A stretch of 64,000 bases of DNA from an uncultured Burkholderiales bacterium (GCA_937949525.1 CALEDT010000029.1:1-64000), one strand, 5' to 3'. Counted from the first letter of the stretch, positions 28,224 to 41,426 are shown. Notes: a model not told the origin generated them from the letters alone. Numbers and translations: made by a program.

Positions 28224-29336
28224 TCAGGCCTTGGCGTCGTAGAGCGAGGCCTGTTCCTGCTCGGCGACACCGTCCCGGGCGGTGAGCTCGCGCTTGCGCT
28301 GACGTGACGGGATCAGACCGGCCGGGCGATAAATCATCATGATCACCAGGGCGATGCCGAACAACAGCATGCGCAGATCGGCCGGGTCCAGCACCACGTG
28401 GCCCAGCGTGGCGCGCTGCAGATCACCGAGATAGCGCAGTGCCTCCGGGATCACCGTGAGCAACGCCGCGCCGAGGATGACGCCGGGAATGTGGCCCATG
28501 CCGCCCAGGACGATCATGCACAGCACCAGGAAGGATTCCCACAGCGAGAAACTCTCCGGACTGACGAAACCCTGGAACGACGCGAACAGGCCCCCGGCCA
28601 GGCCGGCAAAAGTGGCGCCCATGGCGAACGCCAGCAACTTGACGTTGCGCGTGTTGATACCCATCGCGGCGGCCGCCACTTCATCCTCGCGCAGCGCCGC
28701 CCAGGCGCGGCCGAGGCGCGAATCCTGCAGGCGGATGGCCACCGCCATGACCAGCAACGTGAACGCGAGAAACACGTAGTAGTACAGATAGGTCGACGGC
28801 ACGGTCACGCCAAACAGTTCCAGTGGCCGGCTCAAGGCGTGGCCGCCGATAGTGATCGGGTCGATCAGGTTGATGCCCTGCGGGCCGTTGGTGAGGTTGT
28901 ACGGCGCGTTCAGGTTGTTGAGAAAGATGCGGATGATCTCGTGGAAGCCGAGCGTGACGATGGCCAGATAGTCGCCGCGCAGGCGCAGGGTCGGCGTGCC
29001 CAGCAGCACGCCGAACAGGCCGGCCAGCGCCATGCTGATCGGCAGGATGGCCCAGAACGGCAGATGCAGGCCGAAATGCGGACTGGCGAGCAGGGCGTAG
29101 ACATAGGCGCCGATGGCATAGAAGGCGATGAAGCCCAGATCGAGCAGGCCGGCGTAGCCGACCACGATGTTCAGGCCGAGCGCCAGCAGGATGTACAGCA
29201 GTACGAAATCCAGCACGCGCACCCAGGAGTTGCCCAGGCCGGCGCCGACCAGGAACGGCAGCGCCACCAACAGCGCGGCGAGCAGCGCGAAGGCCAGGCG
29301 CGGGCGCGCGCGCAGGGCGTCAAGCGCGGTTCGCAA
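28224..29336 (-). CDS. livM: Branched-chain amino acid ABC transporter permease
   Basis: LNIVVGYAGLLDLGFIAFYAIGAYVYAL and GINTRNVKLLAFAMGATFAGLAGGLFASFQGFVSPESF. Confidence 0.93.
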   Translation of the reverse strand: MRTALDALRARPRLAFALLAALLVALPFLVGAGLGNSWVRVLDFVLLYILLALGLNIVVGYAGLLDLGFIAFYAIGAYVYALLASPHFGLHLPFWAILPISMALAGLFGVLLGTPTLRLRGDYLAIVTLGFHEIIRIFLNNLNAPYNLTNGPQGINLIDPITIGGHALSRPLELFGVTVPSTYLYYYVFLAFTLLVMAVAIRLQDSRLGRAWAALREDEVAAAAMGINTRNVKLLAFAMGATFAGLAGGLFASFQGFVSPESFSLWESFLVLCMIVLGGMGHIPGVILGAALLTVIPEALRYLGDLQRATLGHVVLDPADLRMLLFGIALVIMMIYRPAGLIPSRQRKRELTARDGVAEQEQASLYDAKA

Positions 29337-30249
29337 CCCGTTCCCCCAACAGGCCGGAGGGGCGGAACACCAGCACCAGGATCAGCACGAAGAAGGCGAA
29401 TACGTCCTGATAGTGGCTGCCGAGAAAACCGCCGGTGAGGTCGCCGATGTAGCCCGCGCCCAGCGCCTCGATGATGCCCAGCAGCAGGCCGCCGAGCATG
29501 GCGCCGGCGATGTTGCCGATGCCGCCCAGCACCGCCGCCGCGAACGCCTTGAGCCCGAGCAGGAAACCCATGTGGTAATGCGCCAGACCGTAATAGGCGC
29601 TGACCATGACACCGGCGATGGCGGCGATGGCGGCACCGATGACGAAGGTGGCGGAGATGACCCGATCGACGTTGACCCCCATCAATGCCGCCACTTCCTT
29701 GGATTGCGCCGTGGCGCGCATGGCGCGGCCCAGACGGGTACGCTCGACCAGCAGCCACAGGCCGGCCATGGTGGTCAGCGACAGCGCGACAATGACCAGT
29801 TGCAGGTCGGTGATGTGCGCACCGAACACCTCGTACTGCCCCTGCGGCAAGATGGCGGGAAACGCCACGTACTGCCTGCCCCACACCAGCATGGCCACGT
29901 TCTGCAGAATGATGGACACGCCGATGGCGGTGATCAACGGCGCCAGGCGCGGCGCGCGGCGCAACGGCCGATAGGCCACCTTCTCGATCGCGAACGCCAG
30001 CGCCATACAGGCCGGTATCGCCACGAGCAGGCCGGAGAACACCACCATCAGGCCGGGCAGTTCCGGCGCCATGCCGAGCAGCAGACCGATCACGGTCAGC
30101 GCCACCATGGCGCCGATCATGGTGACCTCGCCGTGGGCGAAGTTGATCAGCTCCAGGATGCCATACACCATGGTGTAGCCCAGCGCCACCAGGGCGTAGA
30201 TGCTGCCCAGCACCAGGCCGTTGATGAGCTGTTGCGTCAGGATGTCCAT
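29320..30249 (-). CDS. livH: Branched-chain amino acid ABC transporter permease
   Basis: LINGLVLGSIYALVALGYTMVYGILELINFAHGEVTMIGAMVAL; ALMGVNVDRVISATFVIGAAIAAIAGVM. Confidence 0.94.
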   Translation of the reverse strand: MDILTQQLINGLVLGSIYALVALGYTMVYGILELINFAHGEVTMIGAMVALTVIGLLLGMAPELPGLMVVFSGLLVAIPACMALAFAIEKVAYRPLRRAPRLAPLITAIGVSIILQNVAMLVWGRQYVAFPAILPQGQYEVFGAHITDLQLVIVALSLTTMAGLWLLVERTRLGRAMRATAQSKEVAALMGVNVDRVISATFVIGAAIAAIAGVMVSAYYGLAHYHMGFLLGLKAFAAAVLGGIGNIAGAMLGGLLLGIIEALGAGYIGDLTGGFLGSHYQDVFAFFVLILVLVFRPSGLLGERVANRA

Positions 30250-30301
30250 GAGCGATGAAGACCGGGCGAGGGCGTCGCCCCGGCCAAGTCAGCGGGTCGG
30301 G

Positions 30302-31444
30302 TCAGCGTTTCACCGTCTCCAGCACCTGCCAGGCGCCGTCCTTGACCTGATACAGCGTCACCGCGCCACCCAGCGTGTCGCCTTTGTGGTCGAAGCGGAT
30401 CGGACCGGTGACGCCGTTGTGATCGGTGTTCGGCAGCTCGGCTAGCACCTTGGCCGGTTCGGCCGAATTGGCGCGGATCATCGCCGATACCAGCACATAG
30501 ACCGCGTCGTAGGCATACGGCGCATACACCTGGATCACGCCGTACTTGGCCTCGAAATCCTCGCGGAACGCGGCCCCACCGGGCATGGAATCGATGGGCA
30601 GACCGGGCGAGGAGGCGATCACGCCTTCGGCGTCCGCGCCCGCCAGCTTGATGAAATTGGCATTCTGCAGGCCGTCGCCGCCGAGCAGGCGGGCGTTGAC
30701 GCCCAACCGTTTCATCTGCTTGGCCATGGGCCCGCCCTGCGGGTCCATGCCGCCGAAGAACACCAGGTCGGGCGACTTGCCTTTGATATTGGTCAGGATG
30801 GCGGCGAAATCGGTGGCGCGGTCGTTGGTGAATTCGCGAGCGACGATTTCGGCGCCGGCGGCGCGCGCGGCCTTCTCGAATTCGTCGGCGAGACCCTGAC
30901 CGTAGGCGGTGCGGTCGTCGATCACCGCGATGCGCCGCGCGCCCAGCGGGCCGGTGGCGTATTCGCCCAACACCTTGCCCTGCTGCTCGTCGTTGGTCAT
31001 CACCCGGTAGGCGGTCTTGTAGCCCTGCGCGGTGTAGGCGATGGCGGTGGCGGACGGCGAGATCTGCGGAATGCCGGCATCGTGATAAATCTTGGAAGCG
31101 GGGATGGTGGTGCCGGAGTTGAGATGGCCGATCACCGCCTTGACGCCCTGGTCGACCAGCTTCTGCGCGACGATGGTGGCGGTCTTCGGCTCGGCATGGT
31201 CATCCTCGCCAATCAGTTCCAGGCGCACCTTGCGGCCGTTCAGCACCAGGCCGCCGGCGTTGATTTCCTCCACCGCGAGGCGCGCGCCGTTCTCGTTATC
31301 CTTGCCCAGATGCGCCTGCGGACCGGTGAGCGGCGCGACGGAGCCGATGCGGATGACGTCGACATCGGCGGACTTCTTGTCGCCGCAACCGGCGACGAGC
31401 AGCGCCAGCATGAGCGCTGAGGAGGCGAACAGGGTGGATTTCAC
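30302..31444 (-). CDS. Branched-chain amino acid ABC transporter substrate-binding lipoprotein
   Basis: Lipobox-like ALLVAGCGDKK; IRIGSVAPLTGPQAHLGKDNENGARLAVEEINAGG...; LivK/LivJ-type. Confidence 0.93.
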   Translation of the reverse strand: MKSTLFASSALMLALLVAGCGDKKSADVDVIRIGSVAPLTGPQAHLGKDNENGARLAVEEINAGGLVLNGRKVRLELIGEDDHAEPKTATIVAQKLVDQGVKAVIGHLNSGTTIPASKIYHDAGIPQISPSATAIAYTAQGYKTAYRVMTNDEQQGKVLGEYATGPLGARRIAVIDDRTAYGQGLADEFEKAARAAGAEIVAREFTNDRATDFAAILTNIKGKSPDLVFFGGMDPQGGPMAKQMKRLGVNARLLGGDGLQNANFIKLAGADAEGVIASSPGLPIDSMPGGAAFREDFEAKYGVIQVYAPYAYDAVYVLVSAMIRANSAEPAKVLAELPNTDHNGVTGPIRFDHKGDTLGGAVTLYQVKDGAWQVLETVKR

Positions 31445-31551
31445 GCGGGACTCCGTTGGGCCGTTCGTAACGGTGGATTTATATCACACCGCCGACGGCG
31501 CTTTCCGAACGCACCGATTCCGGCCAGCCACAGGCGTATCGCACCGCGTAA

Positions 31552-31578
31552 AAGAAAAAGGCCGGGAAATCCCGGCCT
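31552..31578 (-). terminator. Intrinsic terminator downstream of cytochrome c gene
   Basis: Minus strand ggccgggatttcccggccttttt hairpin plus T-tract. Confidence 0.85.
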
Positions 31579-31596
31579 CTCGGTGTGCTTGCGCGG

Positions 31597-31902
31597 TTAC
31601 AGCGACAGCACCCAGTCCGCCAGCTTCTTGGCGTCGGCGTCGGAAACCTGCGGGTGCGGCGGCATCGGTACCGGACCCCAGACGCCCTTGCCACCCTTCT
31701 TGATGACGTGGACCAGATGCTCGGCGGCTTTGGCATCACCCTTATACTTCTTGGCGATGTCCTTGTAGGCGGGGCCGACCACCTTGCGTTCCAACTGATG
31801 GCAGCTCATGCAGGCGCTCTTCTTGGCCAGGGCCTCGTCGGCGGCGGCGATGTTGGAGCCGATGGCAAGCGCGGCAGCGGCGGCGATCACGATAGCTTTC
31901 AT
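31597..31902 (-). CDS. Small periplasmic c-type cytochrome (cytochrome c551-like)
   Basis: Signal peptide, CMSCH haem motif, GPVPMPPHPQVSDADAKKLADWVLSL. Confidence 0.92.
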   Translation of the reverse strand: MKAIVIAAAAALAIGSNIAAADEALAKKSACMSCHQLERKVVGPAYKDIAKKYKGDAKAAEHLVHVIKKGGKGVWGPVPMPPHPQVSDADAKKLADWVLSL

Positions 31903-31953
31903 GTCGAAAATCTCCTTATATGGGTGAAGGCAACAGGTGTTGCGCAGCGGATA

Positions 31954-33993
31954 TTACTTGACCGCGGGTTCACTGAAAATGGCCAAAAGATCCGTCAATT
32001 GGACTATTTCAGGTAGGCAGTTAACGCCCGCGCAAACGTAGGCGTTGACGGTGCTGCCCAGCGGTTTGCGCAAACTGGTAGGAATTTCCCAGGCTTCGAC
32101 CTGCGCGCCGAGCGCGAACACCAGCGTGGCATCGTCCGCCACGCGCCCGACCGCCCAGCGCCAGTCAGCCAGCGCCTCATCCGGCCCGCGCAGCACCACC
32201 AGACGCGGCGGCTGCAGTCGCTCGCGCAATGCGCCGAGCAAACCGGGCAAGGTCGCCGGCTGCGCTTCCAGCTCGGGCATGAACAGCGCCACGCATCGAC
32301 GCGCGGCGGCTTCGTAATCCGGCCGCTGCAGCAGCAGCGCGAGGCGACCGAGCGAGCGCGCGGCGACGCCGTTGCCGGACGGCATGGCCTGGTCGTAACC
32401 GTTCTTGATGCGCTGGATCAGCCGCTCGTGATCGTGACTGGTGAAGAAGAAGCCGCCCGCGTCCGCATCCTCGAAATCCTGCAGCAGCGTATCGGCGAGG
32501 GCGCGCGCCCAGGTCAGCCAGTCGGCGTGCCAGTCGGCCTGCGCCAGTTCCAGCAGGGCATCGAGCAGAAAGGCATGGTCGTCGAGGTAGCCGTTATGGC
32601 AAGCACGGCCGCCCTGCCAGGTCGCCGCCAGACGGCCGTCCCGCCAGACACGGGCGTGCAGCGCGCGCGCCGCCCGTGCCGCCAGATCGATCCAGTCGGC
32701 GCGGGCGCAACGGCGGCCGGCACGGGCCAGACCGCGGATCATCAGCGCGTTCCAGGCGGTGAGCACCTTGTCGTCGCGCGCCGGCGCCACGCGTTGCGCG
32801 CGCGCCGCATACAGGCGTCGGCGCGCACTTTCCAGCAGCCGTTCCGCCTGTGCGCGGTCGATGGCCAGTTCCTGCGCCACGGCCTCCACGGTACGCACGC
32901 GCTGCAGATGCCAGGCGCGCTGCTCGAAATTGGCCGCGCCGTCCAGACCCCACACCAGGTAGGCCACGGTGTATTCCTCGGCCAGCAGCAGGGCGGCGAT
33001 CTGCGCCGGTGTCCACAGATAGAACCGCCCCTCCTCGCGTTCGCTGTCGGCATCCTGGGCACTGTAGAACAGACCTTCCGGCGAGGTCATCTCGCGCACC
33101 AGCCACTGCACCAGCAGCTCGGCCGCGCGCATGAACCCGGCCCGTCCGGTGACCGCCCAGGCATCGCCATACAGCGCCAGCAGCGCGCCGTTGTCGTACA
33201 GCATCTTCTCGAAATGCGGGATGGACCAGCGTTCGTCCACCGAATAGCGGAAGAAGCCGCCGCCCAACTGGTCCATGAGGCCACCCGCGGCCATGTTTTC
33301 CAGCGTATGCAGCACCATGGCGCGTGCTTGCGCATCGCCCGACCAGAGCAGGAACTCCAGCTCCGGCGGACGCGGGAACTTGGGCGCGCCACCGAAGCCG
33401 CCGTGGCGTGCGTCGTAGCCGCGCGCGAGGTCCGCGACGGCGCTGTGCAACGGCGCCGCATCCAGCGCCACCGCGGCGCGGGGCTGCGGCGCGCTGCGCG
33501 CCATGGCGTCCAGCAGCGCCGCATGGCCGGCCTGGATGTCGGCGCGCCGCTCGCGCCAGGCCGTGGCCACGGCAGCGAGCACCTGGGGGAATCCGGGCAG
33601 GCGGTAACGCGGCTCGGGCGGAAAATAGGTGCCGCCGAAGAACGGCACGCCGTCCGGCATCAGGAACAGCGTGAGCGGCCAGCCGCCGGCGCGACCGGTC
33701 AGCACCTGCAGGGCGTGCTGATAGATCTGGTCGAGATCGGGCCGCTCCTCGCGGTCCACCTTGATGCAGATGAAGTCGCGGTTCATGGCCGCGGCGATGT
33801 CGGCATCGCTGAACGACTCGCGCGCCATCACGTGGCACCAGTGACAGGTGGAATAGCCCACCGACAACAGGATGGGCTTGTCCTCGCGGCGCGCCAGCGC
33901 AAGCGCGTCCGCGTCCCAGACGCGCCAGTCCACCGGGTTGTCGGCATGTTGCAGCAGATAGGGACTGGTCTCGCGGGCGAGCGAATTGGCCAT
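31954..33993 (-). CDS. Thioredoxin domain-containing DUF255 (YyaL-like) protein
   Basis: [21 protein letters not shown]...[23 protein letters not shown]; start at 33993. Confidence 0.93.
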   Translation of the reverse strand: MANSLARETSPYLLQHADNPVDWRVWDADALALARREDKPILLSVGYSTCHWCHVMARESFSDADIAAAMNRDFICIKVDREERPDLDQIYQHALQVLTGRAGGWPLTLFLMPDGVPFFGGTYFPPEPRYRLPGFPQVLAAVATAWRERRADIQAGHAALLDAMARSAPQPRAAVALDAAPLHSAVADLARGYDARHGGFGGAPKFPRPPELEFLLWSGDAQARAMVLHTLENMAAGGLMDQLGGGFFRYSVDERWSIPHFEKMLYDNGALLALYGDAWAVTGRAGFMRAAELLVQWLVREMTSPEGLFYSAQDADSEREEGRFYLWTPAQIAALLLAEEYTVAYLVWGLDGAANFEQRAWHLQRVRTVEAVAQELAIDRAQAERLLESARRRLYAARAQRVAPARDDKVLTAWNALMIRGLARAGRRCARADWIDLAARAARALHARVWRDGRLAATWQGGRACHNGYLDDHAFLLDALLELAQADWHADWLTWARALADTLLQDFEDADAGGFFFTSHDHERLIQRIKNGYDQAMPSGNGVAARSLGRLALLLQRPDYEAAARRCVALFMPELEAQPATLPGLLGALRERLQPPRLVVLRGPDEALADWRWAVGRVADDATLVFALGAQVEAWEIPTSLRKPLGSTVNAYVCAGVNCLPEIVQLTDLLAIFSEPAVK

Positions 33994-34056
33994 GGCGACG
34001 CGGCACAGCGCAAAACCTGCAGTGTAGGCGCGGGCGCCATTACCTGACAAATATGG

Positions 34057-35361
34057 TCAGGATTGCAACAGGGCCTCGCAGGTGCGTGCCAGCAGCGCCA
34101 TGTCGGCGTCGTCGACCACATAGGGCGGCATGAAATAGACCGTGTCGCCGATCGGCCGCAGCAGCACGCCCTGCGCCAGCGCGCGGCGGTGGAAATCGCG
34201 CGCGAAATGCGGCGGCGCTTGGGCCACGTCGAACGCCCAGATCATGCCGGTGTGGCGGAAATGGCGCACGCGCGGGTGCGCGGCGAGGCCGGCCAGCAAG
34301 GCGTTGAAGCGTGCGGCCTTGGTGCTGTTGGCTGCGAGCACGTCATCCGCCGCGAAGATGTCCAGCACCGCCAACGCGGCGCGGCAGGCGAGCGGATTGC
34401 CGGTGTAGGAATGCGAATGCAGGAAGCCGCGCGCGGTGCGCTCGTCCAGGAACGCGGCATGGATGTCCTCGCGCGTGAGCACACAGGACAAGGGCAGATA
34501 ACCGCCGCTGATGCCCTTGGAAAGGCACAGGAAATCGGGGCGGATGCCCGCCTGCTCGAAAGCGAACAGGGTGCCGGTGCGGCCGAAGCCAACCGCGATC
34601 TCGTCGGCGATCAGATGCACCTGGTAGCGGTCGCACAGCGCGCGCGCGCGCGTGAGCCAGACGGGGTGATACATGGCCATGCCGGCGGCGCCCTGCACCA
34701 GCGGTTCGACGATCAGCGCGGCGGTGGCGTCGGCATGCGCCGCGAGCCAGGTTTCCAGCTCGGCCGCCGCGCGCAACGCATAGGCTTCGGCGGATTCGCC
34801 CGGTTCCGCCAGGCGCCAGTCGGGGCTGGCGACCTGATGGCTGTGGCACAGTAGGGGCGCATAGGCGTCCTTGAACAGCGCGACATCGGTGACCGACAGC
34901 GCGCCCAGGGTCTCGCCGTGATAACTCCGGCGCAGCGAGACGAAACCGGTCTTGGTGCCGCGCCCGACGTTGCGCCAGTAGTGGAAGCTCATCTTCAGCG
35001 CGATCTCGGTGGCACTGGCGCCGTCCGAGGCGTAAAAGGCATGGCCCAGCCCGCTCAGCGCGGCCAGACGCTCGGACAGTTCGACCACCGGCGCATGCGT
35101 ACAGCCGGCCAGCATGACGTGCTCGATGCGGCCGAGCTGATCGATGACGGCAGCGTTGATGCGCGGGTTGGCGTGGCCGAACAGGTTGACCCACCAGGAC
35201 GAGATGGCGTCGAGATAGCGACGGCCGTCGTGATCGTACAGCCACGCTCCCTCGCCGCGCGCGATCGGCAGCGGCGGCAGGTCGCGCAGGTGCTGCATCT
35301 GCGTGCAGGGATGCCAGACGGCGGCCTGCGTGCGCTCCAGCCAGTCGCCGTTGCTCACCAT
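34057..35361 (-). CDS. bioA: Adenosylmethionine--8-amino-7-oxononanoate transaminase
   Basis: VWHPCTQMQHLRDLPPLPIARGEGAWLYDHDGRRYLDAISSWWVNLFGH; class III aminotransferase with LSKGISGGYLPLS. Confidence 0.93.
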   Translation of the reverse strand: MVSNGDWLERTQAAVWHPCTQMQHLRDLPPLPIARGEGAWLYDHDGRRYLDAISSWWVNLFGHANPRINAAVIDQLGRIEHVMLAGCTHAPVVELSERLAALSGLGHAFYASDGASATEIALKMSFHYWRNVGRGTKTGFVSLRRSYHGETLGALSVTDVALFKDAYAPLLCHSHQVASPDWRLAEPGESAEAYALRAAAELETWLAAHADATAALIVEPLVQGAAGMAMYHPVWLTRARALCDRYQVHLIADEIAVGFGRTGTLFAFEQAGIRPDFLCLSKGISGGYLPLSCVLTREDIHAAFLDERTARGFLHSHSYTGNPLACRAALAVLDIFAADDVLAANSTKAARFNALLAGLAAHPRVRHFRHTGMIWAFDVAQAPPHFARDFHRRALAQGVLLRPIGDTVYFMPPYVVDDADMALLARTCEALLQS

Positions 35362-35373
35362 GGCGCGACCGCC

Positions 35374-36141
35374 TCAGGCAAAGAACCCCTTGGACAGCAG
35401 CTCCATGGTCAGCAGGCGGTAGTCATGGGCGCCGGGCGAGTCCGAGGAATAGGCGAAGATGTCCATGCCATGCGCGGGGCTCTCGGACAGGGCCGGGTCG
35501 TCGCTGATGCGGGTATCGCACAGGTTGTCGCCATAGCGGCTGCGCAGGCTGGCCAGCGCTTCGCGGCAGTGAGCCTTGGCTTCGTCGAAACGGGTGAGCA
35601 CGATGCGCCGTTCGATGCGCCGTTTCAGCGGCCCCTCCAGCACGTTGAGGGCCACGTCCAGACGGCTCAGGCCCTGCATGGCGAGGAAATCCGCAGTGAC
35701 CGGGATCAGCACCCGATCGGCCGCGAACAGCGCATTGAGCGCGAGCACCCCCAGCGCCGGTGCGCAATCGATCAGTACCGGGGTGTCGTGCGCATGCGCG
35801 AAAGCGGTGGTCAATCCCTTGCGCAACGTGGCAGCGACGCCCGGCTGCGCAGCCAGTTGCGCCTCGATCTTGGACAGGTCGGGGTGACCCGGCAGCAGAC
35901 GGATGTCGTTGGTCAATCGGCGCAGCAAGGCGTGAATGGGCGTCTGGTCGCGGAAGAACGCCGCGCTGGTGCCGGCCGCCGGCGGATTGCGCACGCCCAG
36001 CGCCAAGCTGACGTGCGCCTGCGGGTCGAGGTCGAGCACGACCGGTTTGCGCTCCAACAGGGCCAGGGAAGCGGCCACGTTGAGCGTGGTCGTGGTCTTG
36101 CCGACGCCGCCCTTCTGGTTGAATACCGCGATGACCGGCAT
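35374..36141 (-). CDS. ParA family ATPase (orphan, no adjacent ParB)
   Basis: MPVIAVFNQKGGVGKTTTTLNVAASLALLERKPVVLDLDPQAHVSLAL deviant Walker A; LIDCAPALG. Confidence 0.9.
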   Translation of the reverse strand: MPVIAVFNQKGGVGKTTTTLNVAASLALLERKPVVLDLDPQAHVSLALGVRNPPAAGTSAAFFRDQTPIHALLRRLTNDIRLLPGHPDLSKIEAQLAAQPGVAATLRKGLTTAFAHAHDTPVLIDCAPALGVLALNALFAADRVLIPVTADFLAMQGLSRLDVALNVLEGPLKRRIERRIVLTRFDEAKAHCREALASLRSRYGDNLCDTRISDDPALSESPAHGMDIFAYSSDSPGAHDYRLLTMELLSKGFFA

Positions 36142-36148
36142 GGGTCGC

Positions 36149-37975
36149 TCACTCCACGGTGACGGACTTGGCGAGATTGCGCGGCTGGTCGACGTCGGTG
36201 CCCTTCAGCACGGCTACATGATAGGCCAGCAGTTGCAACGGTACACTGTAGACGATGGGTGCGGTGGTCGGGCGGATGTCGGCCAGCGTCAGGTTCTGAT
36301 AGTGGTCCAGTTCGATCCTGACGTTGTGGTCGGAGAACAGGAACAACTCGCCGCCGCGTGCGCGCACTTCCTGCAGGTTGGACAAAACCTTGTCGAGCAG
36401 CGGATCGTCCGGCAGCGCGCAGATCACCGGCATGTCCGCATCCACCAGCGCCAGCGGGCCGTGCTTGAGCTCGCCAGCGGGATAGGCTTCGGCATGGATG
36501 TAGGAGATTTCCTTGAGCTTGAGCGCGCCTTCCAGTGCGATGGGGTAGAACGGCCCGCGCCCGAGGAACAGCGCGTGATGCTTGTCGGCGAACGCCTCGG
36601 CCATGGCGCGTATGGCGTCCGACAGTTCCAACACCACTTCCACCTGACGCGGCAGCGCATGCAGTTCATCGACCAGACGCCGCTCGTCCTCCGCCGACAG
36701 GCCGCGCTGCTTGGCCAGCGCCAGCACCACCAGACGCAGCGCGGTGAGCTGGGTGGTGAACGCCTTGGTGGAGGCCACACCGATCTCCGGACCGGCACGG
36801 GTCATCAGCGCAACATCGGATTCACGCGTCAACGACGATTCCGGCACGTTGCAGACGGTCAGGCTGCCAACATAGCCGGCCTTCTTGGCGAAGCGCAGCG
36901 CGGCCAGCGTGTCGGCGGTCTCGCCGGACTGGGAGATGGACAGGAACAACGTGTCCGGCGGCACCACCACCTTGCGGTAGCGGTATTCGCTCGCCACCTC
37001 GACACTGCAGGGGAAGCCGATTTCCTCCAGCCAGTAGCGCGCCACCAGGCCGGCGTGGTAGCTGGTGCCGCAGGCGACGATGTGCACGCCGCGCGCGCGC
37101 TCGAACAATTGCCGCGCTTCGTGGCCGAAGCTGTCCTGCAGCAGCCGCCCCTTGTAAATGCGCCCTTCCAGCGTCTCGGCGATGACCGCCGGCTGCTCGA
37201 AGATTTCCTTCAACATGTAATGGCGGTACGGCCCTTTGTCGGCGGTGGAAGCCGACAACTGCGACAGACGCTCGGCGCGCGACACCGGTCGGCCTTCCAC
37301 GTCGTATACCTGGACACCGTCGCGCCGGATCTCGGCGATGTCGCCCTCCTCCAGAAACACGAAGCGCTGCGTGACCGGCAGCAGCGCGAACACGTCGGAG
37401 GCGATGAAGTTCTCGCCCACGCCCAGGCCGATGACCAGCGGGCTGCCGGCCCGCGCTACCACCAGGCGATCCGGCTCACCCGGGCTGGCGACGGCCAGGC
37501 CGTAGGCGCCGACCAGTTGCCGGACAGCACGCTGCGTGGCGCGCAACAGGTCGGGCTCCTCGTCCAGCAGGTGCGCCAGCAGATGGGCGATGACCTCGGT
37601 ATCGGTCTCGGAGGTGAAGTGATAACCGCGCTGGCGCAGCGCCTCGCGCAGTTCAGCGTGGTTCTCGATGATGCCGTTGTGCACCACCGCCACCTTCTCA
37701 CCGCTCATGTGCGGATGCGCATTGCGCTCGGCCGGCATGCCGTGCGTGGCCCAGCGGGTGTGGGCGATGCCCAGGTCGCCGGTGATGGGATTGCTCTCCA
37801 GCAACTGGCGCAGCATGGCCACCTTGCCCAGCGCGCGGATGCGGCCGATGCCGCCGTCGGGCTGGCGCACTGCCAGGCCGGCGGAGTCGTAGCCGCGATA
37901 CTCCAGACGTTGCAGACCCTCGATCAGGATGGGGACGACGTTGCGTTGCGCGATGGCGCCGACGATACCGCACAT
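36149..37975 (-). CDS. glmS: Glutamine--fructose-6-phosphate aminotransferase
   Basis: [37 protein letters not shown]-term [11 protein letters not shown]. Confidence 0.97.
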   Translation of the reverse strand: MCGIVGAIAQRNVVPILIEGLQRLEYRGYDSAGLAVRQPDGGIGRIRALGKVAMLRQLLESNPITGDLGIAHTRWATHGMPAERNAHPHMSGEKVAVVHNGIIENHAELREALRQRGYHFTSETDTEVIAHLLAHLLDEEPDLLRATQRAVRQLVGAYGLAVASPGEPDRLVVARAGSPLVIGLGVGENFIASDVFALLPVTQRFVFLEEGDIAEIRRDGVQVYDVEGRPVSRAERLSQLSASTADKGPYRHYMLKEIFEQPAVIAETLEGRIYKGRLLQDSFGHEARQLFERARGVHIVACGTSYHAGLVARYWLEEIGFPCSVEVASEYRYRKVVVPPDTLFLSISQSGETADTLAALRFAKKAGYVGSLTVCNVPESSLTRESDVALMTRAGPEIGVASTKAFTTQLTALRLVVLALAKQRGLSAEDERRLVDELHALPRQVEVVLELSDAIRAMAEAFADKHHALFLGRGPFYPIALEGALKLKEISYIHAEAYPAGELKHGPLALVDADMPVICALPDDPLLDKVLSNLQEVRARGGELFLFSDHNVRIELDHYQNLTLADIRPTTAPIVYSVPLQLLAYHVAVLKGTDVDQPRNLAKSVTVE

Positions 37976-38034
37976 GGCTCAGACTCCGGATGCTGTGACG
38001 AAAACGGTTGGCTGGGTCGGTTGCGCCGCAGGCA

Positions 38035-39417
38035 TCAGGGTTTGTCCCGGGCGGCCTTGATCGGCCGCTGCCAGCCGGGCACCGTGACCTGGCGTGCGCG
38101 CGCCAAGGTCAGCTCGCCGGCCGGCGCGTCGCGCGTCAGCGTGGTGCCGGCGCCCAGCGTGGCGCCGCGGCCGACGGTGACCGGCGCGACCAGTTGCGTA
38201 TCCGAACCGATGAAGGCCTCGTCCTCGATCACCGTGCGATGCTTGTTGGCACCGTCATAGTTACAGGTGATGGTGCCCGCGCCGATGTTGACCTTGCGCC
38301 CGACGCTGGCATCGCCCACGTAGGACAGGTGGTTGATCTTGGAATTGAAGCCGACCTGGCTGTTCTTCAGCTCGACGAAGTTGCCGATGTGGACTTCCTC
38401 GTCCAGTACGCTACCCGGTCGGATGCGCGCATAAGGGCCGATCACCGCGTTGGCGCCGATGCGTGCGCCTTCGATATGGCAGAACGGCTTGATCTCGACC
38501 CCGGCCGCCACGTCCACGTCCTTGAGCACGCAGTGAGCGCCGACGCGCGCGCCGTCTCCCAGCGTGACCCGGCCCTCGAATACCGCGTTGACGTCGATCA
38601 GCACGTCCCGGCCGCAGCGCAATTCGCCGCGCACGTCGATGCGCGCCGGGTCGATCAGCGTGACGCCTTCGGCCATCAGCGCGTGCGCGATCTCGCGCTG
38701 ATGCACACGCTCCAGTTCGGCGAGCTGCTGCCGGCTGTTGATGCCCAGCACCTCCCACTCGGCGCCGGGATGGCATGGGATGACCTGCACCCCATCCTGT
38801 ACGGCCATGGCGATGATGTCGGTCAGGTAATACTCGCCCTGGGCGTTGTCGTTGCGCAGCCGCGCCAGCCAATGCGCGAGGCGCGCGACGGGCAGGCACA
38901 GGATGCCGGTGTTGACCTCGTCGATGGCCAGTTCTTCGGCACTGGCATCCTTGTGCTCGACGATGCGCTGCACCCGCCCACCGGCGTCGCGCACGATGCG
39001 GCCGTAACCGGCCGGGTTGGCCAGACGCGCGGTGAGCAGGGCGACCGCACCCTGGCCCGCGATCAGCGCCATCTCGCGCAGCGTCTCGACGCGGGTCAGC
39101 GGCACATCGCCGTACAGGATCAGGCACAAAGCGGCGTCGTCCAGGTGGGGCAGCGCCTGTTGCACCGCGTGGCCGGTGCCCAGTTGCGGCTCCTGCCGTG
39201 CCCAGGCCAGGTCGGCGCGGCCGATGGTGCGCGGCAGCGCATCGCCGCCGTGGCCATAGACCACGCAGATACGGGCCGGGGCGAGGGCGTCGGCGGCGGC
39301 GAGCACGTGCGCCAGCAGCGGACGGCCGGCCAGCGGGTGCAGCACTTTGGGCAGATCGGATTTCATGCGCGTGCCCTTGCCGGCGGCGAGGATCACGACG
39401 TTGAGCGGGTCGGTCAT
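38035..39417 (-). CDS. glmU: Bifunctional UDP-N-acetylglucosamine pyrophosphorylase/glucosamine-1-phosphate acetyltransferase
   Basis: [33 protein letters not shown]; left-handed beta-helix C-terminus; start at 39417. Confidence 0.96.
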   Translation of the reverse strand: MTDPLNVVILAAGKGTRMKSDLPKVLHPLAGRPLLAHVLAAADALAPARICVVYGHGGDALPRTIGRADLAWARQEPQLGTGHAVQQALPHLDDAALCLILYGDVPLTRVETLREMALIAGQGAVALLTARLANPAGYGRIVRDAGGRVQRIVEHKDASAEELAIDEVNTGILCLPVARLAHWLARLRNDNAQGEYYLTDIIAMAVQDGVQVIPCHPGAEWEVLGINSRQQLAELERVHQREIAHALMAEGVTLIDPARIDVRGELRCGRDVLIDVNAVFEGRVTLGDGARVGAHCVLKDVDVAAGVEIKPFCHIEGARIGANAVIGPYARIRPGSVLDEEVHIGNFVELKNSQVGFNSKINHLSYVGDASVGRKVNIGAGTITCNYDGANKHRTVIEDEAFIGSDTQLVAPVTVGRGATLGAGTTLTRDAPAGELTLARARQVTVPGWQRPIKAARDKP

Positions 39418-39504
39418 GGGGAATCTGGCGGGCGAAACCGCGCGCAGTATAAACCGACGGCATGGGGTTGGGCGTGGCATGCGCCCTGCCGCGGACCAGC
39501 AACG

Positions 39505-39535
39505 AAGAGGGCGGCCGCGGCCGCCCTCTTCGCCG
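39505..39535 (-). terminator. Likely intrinsic terminator of the atp operon
   Basis: gaagagggcggccgcggccgccctcttc long palindrome between atpC and glmU. Confidence 0.6.
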
Positions 39536-39550
39536 GTCGCGCCAAAACGC

Positions 39551-39976
39551 TCAGTGTTTGATCTTGCGCAGCTTCTGGATGGCCTGCAACTGGGCCACGG
39601 CTTCGGCCAGTTCCGCCTGGGCTCGCGCGTAGTCCATGGCCGACGAACGGTTCTTCATGCTTTCCTCGGCCTGGCGTTTGGCCTCCAGCACACGGGCCTC
39701 GTCCAGATCGGCACCGCGGATGGCGGTGTCCGACAGGATGGTGACCACACCCGGCTGCACTTCCAGGATGCCGCCGGAGACGTAGATCAAATCCTCGTCA
39801 TCGCGCTCCGGCACCTTGATGCGCACGGAACCGGGCTTGATGCGCGTGAGCAGTGGCGTATGGCGCGGATAGATGCCGACCTCGCCCATCTCCGCGGGCA
39901 CCACGACGAATTCCGCCAGCCCGGAGTAGATGGACGCTTCCGCGCTGACGATGTCGATGTGCAGAGTCATTGCCAT
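39551..39976 (-). CDS. atpC: F1F0 ATP synthase subunit epsilon
   Basis: [48 protein letters not shown]. Confidence 0.96.
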   Translation of the reverse strand: MAMTLHIDIVSAEASIYSGLAEFVVVPAEMGEVGIYPRHTPLLTRIKPGSVRIKVPERDDEDLIYVSGGILEVQPGVVTILSDTAIRGADLDEARVLEAKRQAEESMKNRSSAMDYARAQAELAEAVAQLQAIQKLRKIKH

Positions 39977-40018
39977 GGTGAATTCCTCGTTGCCGCGCGC
40001 GCGGGGCGCAGGTCCGGC

Positions 40019-41407
<1,389 letters not shown>

Positions 41408-41426
41408 CTAGCTGATTTCGTAACGG

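Noticed and set aside
35936-38260. 774-aa plus-strand ORF antisense to parA-like and glmS
   Set aside because: Shadow ORF in GC-rich DNA; the glmS protein on the other strand is unambiguous.
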